Source of the DNA: Actinomycetes bacterium
Lineage (GTDB): Bacteria > Actinomycetota > Acidimicrobiia > Acidimicrobiales > SZUA-35
Length of the DNA: 21,312 nucleotides
Reading direction: 5' to 3'
Assembly (NCBI GenBank): GCA_024227975.1
Contig: JAAETV010000185.1
Span: 1 to 21,312, forward strand
Position 1 is the stretch's first letter. Each line of letters opens with the position of its first letter. The translations under genes and the position numbers were made by a program. Under the pieces are notes generated by a model. That model was given only the letters and a program-made list of their open reading frames with translations. It had not been told where the DNA came from and did no database searches. Positions 16,169-21,312 of this stretch are shown here, in pieces.

Positions 16169-19100
16169 ATGACGGCTACTGCTCTCCAATCCGGAATGCT
16201 CTTTCACGCTGTCGCCCACCCCGGCACCGGCGTCGACATCGAGCAGATATCGATGCGAATCGACGAGCGACTCGACGTCGACCGGTTCCGCTCTGCCTGG
16301 GCGACCGTGATAGAACGACACCCCATCCTGCGAGCCCACTTCAACTGGGCTGATGTCGACGAGCCGGAGCTTCGCTATGGCTCGTCGACCGAGGTTGACC
16401 TGCACACTGAGGATTGGTCATCGCGGCCACCCGAGTCCCAAGAGGAGCTGATCAGGAGCTGCCTGACGGCTGATCGGCTGAGTGACTTCGATCTCGGCTC
16501 GGGCCCCCTCCACCGATTCGTGGTAGCCGAGCTCGGTCCCGAGAGCTGGTGGGTCCTGTGGTCATTCCATCACTCGATTCTGGACGGAAGATCGTTCCCC
16601 ATCGTGTTGAGGGAGGTCTTCGAGCTCTACGACAACGGCTTCGACCTGCCTTTCGCGGTGCGGCCCGATTTCCAGATCTACGTCGATGTCATTCGAGACC
16701 AGGACCTCAGCTCGGCTCGGGCCTATTGGACCAAACGGCTCGAACACTTCGAGACTGCTTCATCTATTGTCGTGGACTCCGGGGCGGAGATTCCGGCCGG
16801 AAGCCCTTCGGTACTGCCGGACGAGATCGAACTGGGAGCAGAGCGGACCGGGCGTCTCAAGCACCTGGCTGAGGCCGAGGAGGTCTCGCTGAACACCTGT
16901 GTCCAGGCCGCCTGGTTCCTCCTCCTGGGGCACTACAGCCAGCAGCCCGTCATCACCTTCGGTACCACCAGGGCATGTCGCCACGCCGTTGAAGGCGCAG
17001 CCGACATGGTTGGCCTGCTGATCAACACCGTCCCCATGAGCGTCGAACGAGACGACGACGAGACTGTTGGCGGGCTCCTCCGGCGCTTGCGACGCGAGCA
17101 GTTCGAGTTGCGGGACCATGAGACGACCCCCTTGCCCGTCATCCGGGAGTGCGCCCCCGGCTCAGCATCGGAGCTGTTCGAGAGCATCGTGGTGTTCGAC
17201 GATGCGTCCCTCGATGCACGGATGGATAGCGCCTTCCCCCAGACAGCGGCCACCCGCCACTTTCGCTACGACGGCCAGACAAACTTCCCTCTGACCCTTC
17301 TGGCCTACGGCGACGAGTCCATGCTGCTCCGCTTGGAAGGAGCCCTCGACCGCTACGACCGGGCCACCATCAGACGCCTTCTCGATCAGCTCATCAATCT
17401 CCTTGACGGCTTCGTCGATGATCCTGGCCAGCGGGCCGACGCTGTCCCATACCTGACCCCGGCCGAGCACGACCTCTACGACCAGTGGAACCAGACCGCC
17501 GTCGACTACGACCTCGACACAACCCTCCATGCCCTGTTCGAGGCCCAGGTCGAGCGAACCCCCGATGCCCCTGCCCTGCTGCGGGGCGATGAGACGCTGA
17601 CCTACCTCCAGTTCAACCAAGCCGCCAACCAGCTGGCCCATCATCTGCGAGCCCGTGGGGTAGGGCCCGGTACCGGGGTCGGTATCTTCGCCGAGCGGTC
17701 CTTCGAGATGATGGTCGGGGTCTACGCCACGATCAAGGCGGGCGGGGCCTATGTCCCCCTCGACCCCGAGCACCCGGTGGATCGGATCCGATTCATGGCC
17801 GAGGACTCCGGGATCAATCTCATCTTGACCCAGGCCGACCTGGTGGCCTCGCTCCCTGGGGGTGATGTCGAAGCCATAGTTCTCGATGGAGGTGACCCGC
17901 CCTGGTCCTCCGAGCCCATGTCGAACCCGGAACCGGTGAGCGGGCCCGATGACATGGCCTATCTTCTGTATACCTCTGGCTCCACTGGGCGGCCAAAGGG
18001 GGCCATGATCGAGCATCGGGCCATCGTCAACCGGCTCTTGTGGATGCAGGATGCCTACCAGCTCGACCAAACCGACTGTGTTCTCCAGAAGACCCCCTAC
18101 ACCTTCGATGTCTCGGTGTGGGAGCTGTTCTGGCCTCTCGAAGTCGGGGCCAGGTTGGTCATGGCTGAGCCTGGTGGGCACCGTGACACCGCATATCTGG
18201 CCTCGATCATCGCCCACTATGGGGTGACCACCCTCCATTTCGTTCCGTCCATGCTCCAACTCTTCGTCGAGGAGCCAACGGTTGGGATCTGCGCCTCGGT
18301 CAAGCGGGTCATCTGTAGTGGCGAGGCCCTACCCCGCTCCCTCCAGGACCGATTGTTCGAGGTCCTCGACACTGAGCTTCACAATCTCTACGGTCCAACC
18401 GAGGCCGCCGTCGATGTGACCTGGTGGGTCTGCGACCCCACCTCTCCATTGTCGACGGTGCCCATTGGCTACCCCATCGCCAACACCGAGGTCCACGTCC
18501 TCGACCCTCACCTGCGCCGAGTCCCGGTTGGGGTCCAGGGCGAGCTGCACATAGGTGGGGTCCAGCTGGCCCGGGGCTACCACAACCGTGAGGAGCTGAC
18601 AGCGGAGAAGTTCATCCCCGATCCGTTTTCGGTTCGATCCGGGGCCCGCCTCTACAAGACAGGTGACCTGGTCCGTCACCGAACTGATGGAGCCGTCGAG
18701 TTCCTGGGTCGGATCGATCATCAGGTGAAGATCCGGGGTCAACGAATCGAGCTTGGCGAGATCGAGGCCGTCATCGCCGACCATCCGGCGGTCAGGGAAG
18801 TGGTGGTCGTGGCCAGCGGTCCCTCGGTGGCCGAGACCCGTCTCGTGGCCTATGTCGTTGCCGAGCTCGACGGGGCCGAGGCTGAGCCTGAGCAGGCCCT
18901 GCGTGACCATTGCTCGGTCGGGCTCGCCGCCTACATGGTCCCGACCCTCTGGATGTTCCTCGACACCTTCCCGCTGAACCCAAACGGCAAGGTCGATCGC
19001 AAGGCCCTCCCCACACCCGAGATCGCGGGGCGGGAACGTGAGATCGTGGCCGCCGGCTCCACCACCGAGGCCGCAATCGCCGACGTGTGGCGATCCCTGC

Positions 19101-19369
19101 TCAGCCAGGATGAGATTGGAGTGACTGAGACCTTCTTCGATGTCGGAGGCAACTCTCTGCTTCTGATCCGCCTCGCCCACCTCTTGACCGGACGGTTCGA
19201 CAAGCCAGTCTCGGTCCAACAGCTCCTGCGTCACACTACGATTCGCCAGCAGGCCGAACTGATCGCGGCCGAGGCGCCGGAAGCCGACGAAGCGGTCACC
19301 GCCGCATCCGAAGGCGTTGCCGCCAGGCGAGGCAGGCGATCGAACCGGCGCCGCCGGATGGAGACTTGA
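16169..19369 (+). CDS. Single-module NRPS (C-A-PCP) predicted to activate serine
   Basis: The protein is 1066 residues, preceded by AGGAGG with 7-base spacing. The condensation domain (about 1-430) begins at once with the C1-like LQSGMLFH and has an intact HHSILDG at 134-140. The adenylation domain (about 450-960) has YTSGSTGRPKG at 601-611. The ten pocket residues by alignment to GrsA are D647, V648, W651, H690, I715, S717, L740, V748, D749 and K941. DVWHISLVDK is close to the published serine code DVWHLSLIDK. The carrier domain has FFDVGGNSL with phosphopantetheine Ser996. There is no epimerase or thioesterase. The C-terminus ends in an Arg-rich tail (residues about 1052-1064) that could act in docking. 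A C domain at the start implies it takes an acyl or peptidyl chain from another carrier, or from acyl-CoA. The PKS gene follows after 14 bases. Confidence 0.93.
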   Translation: MTATALQSGMLFHAVAHPGTGVDIEQISMRIDERLDVDRFRSAWATVIERHPILRAHFNWADVDEPELRYGSSTEVDLHTEDWSSRPPESQEELIRSCLTADRLSDFDLGSGPLHRFVVAELGPESWWVLWSFHHSILDGRSFPIVLREVFELYDNGFDLPFAVRPDFQIYVDVIRDQDLSSARAYWTKRLEHFETASSIVVDSGAEIPAGSPSVLPDEIELGAERTGRLKHLAEAEEVSLNTCVQAAWFLLLGHYSQQPVITFGTTRACRHAVEGAADMVGLLINTVPMSVERDDDETVGGLLRRLRREQFELRDHETTPLPVIRECAPGSASELFESIVVFDDASLDARMDSAFPQTAATRHFRYDGQTNFPLTLLAYGDESMLLRLEGALDRYDRATIRRLLDQLINLLDGFVDDPGQRADAVPYLTPAEHDLYDQWNQTAVDYDLDTTLHALFEAQVERTPDAPALLRGDETLTYLQFNQAANQLAHHLRARGVGPGTGVGIFAERSFEMMVGVYATIKAGGAYVPLDPEHPVDRIRFMAEDSGINLILTQADLVASLPGGDVEAIVLDGGDPPWSSEPMSNPEPVSGPDDMAYLLYTSGSTGRPKGAMIEHRAIVNRLLWMQDAYQLDQTDCVLQKTPYTFDVSVWELFWPLEVGARLVMAEPGGHRDTAYLASIIAHYGVTTLHFVPSMLQLFVEEPTVGICASVKRVICSGEALPRSLQDRLFEVLDTELHNLYGPTEAAVDVTWWVCDPTSPLSTVPIGYPIANTEVHVLDPHLRRVPVGVQGELHIGGVQLARGYHNREELTAEKFIPDPFSVRSGARLYKTGDLVRHRTDGAVEFLGRIDHQVKIRGQRIELGEIEAVIADHPAVREVVVVASGPSVAETRLVAYVVAELDGAEAEPEQALRDHCSVGLAAYMVPTLWMFLDTFPLNPNGKVDRKALPTPEIAGREREIVAAGSTTEAAIADVWRSLLSQDEIGVTETFFDVGGNSLLLIRLAHLLTGRFDKPVSVQQLLRHTTIRQQAELIAAEAPEADEAVTAASEGVAARRGRRSNRRRRMET

Positions 19370-19383
19370 GATTGGGGAGCGAG

Positions 19384-21312
19384 ATGGAACCAATGGCCGA
19401 TGATGGTGTCGACTTCGATGAGTTCATTGCCGTTGTCGGCATGGCGGGCCGTTTCCCCGAATCCCCCGACCTCGAAGCCTTCTGGGACAATCTCCGTAGC
19501 GGGCGCGACTGCCTCCACACCTTCTCCGACGCCGAGCTCGACGAGCTCGACATCCCGGCCCACTACTACCAGCAGGACAACTTCGTCCGCCGGGGCACCA
19601 TCCTCCCTGAGCGGGACAACTTCGACGCCCGCTTCTTCGGCTTCACCCCGAACCAGGCCGCCATCATGGACCCCCAGGCCAGGATCTTCCTCGAGACCTG
19701 CTACCAGGCCCTCGAATCGGCGGGCTACGACCCCTTTGACACCGGGGCCACTGTCGGGGTCTTCGCCGGCTCCAACCCCAATGACTATGCCCTCCTACTC
19801 GGGGTTGCTGATCCCACCGACTCCCTCAGCGCCTTCGATCAGCTGATCGGGGTCGACCGTGACTTCATTGCCACCCGTGTGTCCCACAACCTGGGCTTGA
19901 CGGGTCCGGCCATGACCCTCCAGACGGCGTGTTCCACCTCCCTGGTCACCATCCACACCGCCGTCCAGTCCTTGCTGACCTACGAGTGCTCCATGGCCTT
20001 GGCCGGCGGGGTCTCAGTCAATCTCCGTCAGGGGGTTGGCTACTTCTATCAGCCAGGGATGATCCTGTCACCGGCCGGAGAGTGCCGAGCCTTCGATGCC
20101 CGAGCGGAGGGGACCACCCTCGGTCAAGGATGTGGGGTGGTGGCCCTCAAGCGTCTGGCCGATGCCGAAGACGACAACGACACCATCCTGGCCGTGGTCA
20201 GGGCCACCGCCATCAACAACGACGGCAGCGCCAAGATCAGCTATACCGCCCCCAGTGAGGACGGCCAGGCCAATGTGATCGCCACGGCCCATGGTCTGGC
20301 CGGGGTCGAGAGCGACTCGATCGACTATGTCGAGACTCATGGGACCGGCACCCTGCTCGGCGATCCCATCGAGGTTGCCGCCCTGACCAGGGCCTTCCGA
20401 CCGGGGACCAGCCGTCGCCAGTACTGTGCCATCGGCTCGGCCAAGACCAATGTCGGCCACACCGACGCCGCCGCCGGGGTCACGGGATTCATCAAGACGG
20501 TGTTGTCACTGGTGAACGGGGAGATCCCACCCAGCATCCACTTCGACGAGCCGAACCCGGCTATCGAGTTCGCAAACAGCCCTTTCTTCGTCAACGACCA
20601 GCTCCGTCCCTGGCCCAAGAGTGACACCCCCCGCCGGGCCGGAGTCAGCGCCTTCGGGATCGGGGGCACCAACGCCCACGCCGTGTTGGAGGAAGCACCC
20701 AAGGCCGACCCCACCCCGACCCCCGCCCGGCCCCAACTGATCGTGGTCTCGGCCAAGACCTCCGCTGCTGCCGACCAGCGCCTCACCGACCTGGCCGGCG
20801 CTCTCGAGGGGACCGACACCTCCCTGGCCGATGTGGCTCACACCCTGGTCGTCGGCCGGCCCGCCTTCGACCATCGACGGGCCGTTGTCGTCGGTTCCGA
20901 CCAGGTCATGAGCGCCGTACTCGGTGGCGAGACCGACAGTCGCATCCTGAGGGGAACGGTGTCCACCGCCGGCTCGACCCCGCCACCGGCCCTGGTCTGG
21001 TTGTTCGCCGGTCAGGGGTCTCAGTACCCCACAATGGGCCGAGGCCTCTACCAGAGCGAGCCAGCGTTCGCCGAGGCCATCGACCGCACGACGGAGGCCA
21101 TGAGTGACATGCTCGGCTTCGACCTCAGCGAGGCTATCTTCGGTGGTGACACCGCGAGCGGTAGCGACGCGGCGGCCGCCCGGCTCCGTCAGACTTCGGT
21201 GACCCAGCCCGCGCTATACGCGGTCGAACACGCCATGGCCTGCCTCATGCGGTCGTGGGGCCTGACCCCCGATCTGGTCATAGGCCACAGCATCGGTGAA
21301 TACGCGGCCGCC
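19384..21312 (+). CDS. Modular type I polyketide synthase, KS-AT (partial at its 3' end)
   Basis: The frame is open from ATG 19384 to the window edge, showing 643 residues. GGGGAG lies 5 bases before the start. The ketosynthase covers about residues 15-445. It has Cys183 in TACSTS, His319 in THGTGT and His359 in NVGHTDAAAG, so it looks competent. Its LSPAGECRAFDARAEGTTLG region resembles ketosynthases found after NRPS modules. A linker leads to an acyltransferase domain from about residue 535 (FAGQGSQYPTMG), and the window ends inside it at GHSIGEYAA with nucleophile Ser636. The residues that separate malonyl from methylmalonyl specificity lie beyond the edge. Its position just after the seryl NRPS implies extension of a Ser-terminated chain by one ketide. 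Later domains are not visible. Confidence 0.95.
   Translation, partial: MEPMADDGVDFDEFIAVVGMAGRFPESPDLEAFWDNLRSGRDCLHTFSDAELDELDIPAHYYQQDNFVRRGTILPERDNFDARFFGFTPNQAAIMDPQARIFLETCYQALESAGYDPFDTGATVGVFAGSNPNDYALLLGVADPTDSLSAFDQLIGVDRDFIATRVSHNLGLTGPAMTLQTACSTSLVTIHTAVQSLLTYECSMALAGGVSVNLRQGVGYFYQPGMILSPAGECRAFDARAEGTTLGQGCGVVALKRLADAEDDNDTILAVVRATAINNDGSAKISYTAPSEDGQANVIATAHGLAGVESDSIDYVETHGTGTLLGDPIEVAALTRAFRPGTSRRQYCAIGSAKTNVGHTDAAAGVTGFIKTVLSLVNGEIPPSIHFDEPNPAIEFANSPFFVNDQLRPWPKSDTPRRAGVSAFGIGGTNAHAVLEEAPKADPTPTPARPQLIVVSAKTSAAADQRLTDLAGALEGTDTSLADVAHTLVVGRPAFDHRRAVVVGSDQVMSAVLGGETDSRILRGTVSTAGSTPPPALVWLFAGQGSQYPTMGRGLYQSEPAFAEAIDRTTEAMSDMLGFDLSEAIFGGDTASGSDAAAARLRQTSVTQPALYAVEHAMACLMRSWGLTPDLVIGHSIGEYAAA

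Noticed and set aside
17162..19393. Two antisense open frames (365 and 354 codons) opposite the NRPS gene
   Set aside because: They lie over the adenylation and carrier domains, whose motifs are intact. The antisense translations are Gly/Asp/Val-rich shadows.

Overview
The window looks like chromosomal DNA from a high-GC actinobacterium. Genes use strongly GC-biased third positions, GTG starts occur, and most starts have a recognisable Shine-Dalgarno sequence. The lineage is uncertain: an Acidimicrobiia-like bacterium is a guess, not a result. No tRNA, rRNA, insertion sequence or CRISPR array was found, and no stretch longer than about 300 bases lacks a gene.

Left end (1-2288): a divergent pair of surface-protein genes. 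The minus-strand gene, cut by the window edge, encodes an acidic cytoplasmic N-terminus, one membrane helix and a long Ser/Ala/Pro-rich stalk. The plus-strand gene encodes a secreted, probably lipid-anchored protein. Their outer domains appear related. The intergenic region holds hairpins and a direct repeat.

First sugar operon (2425-7792, plus): five tightly spaced or overlapping genes. They encode a 78-residue formyltransferase-like remnant, a WbqC-family protein, an AsnB-type amidotransferase, a family 4 glycosyltransferase and a DUF7033/NodB-like polysaccharide deacetylase. A convergent O-antigen polymerase/ligase-like membrane protein follows (7806-9218, minus).

Second sugar block (9362-14919, plus): a WbpB-WbpD fusion (Gfo/Idh/MocA dehydrogenase plus left-handed beta-helix acetyltransferase) and a WbpE-like aminotransferase. 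Together these cover the oxidation, transamination and N-acetylation steps toward a 2,3-diacetamido-uronic acid nucleotide sugar. Next come a 28-codon coupled ORF, a second DegT-type aminotransferase fused to a degenerate Rossmann domain, and a PglC-like initiating phosphoglycosyl transferase. The block therefore appears to make amino sugars and start a glycan on a polyprenyl carrier. The AsnB-like enzyme could amidate the uronic acid. The membrane protein could polymerise or ligate the glycan.

Right end (14941-21312): an unrecognised 354-residue protein gene on the minus strand diverges from a hybrid NRPS-PKS operon. The NRPS is one C-A-PCP module whose adenylation pocket reads as serine. 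The PKS begins KS-AT and runs off the window. Envelope glycan genes beside a seryl NRPS-PKS could make a glycosylated lipopeptide or polyketide, or could simply be two adjacent clusters. The sequence does not decide this.
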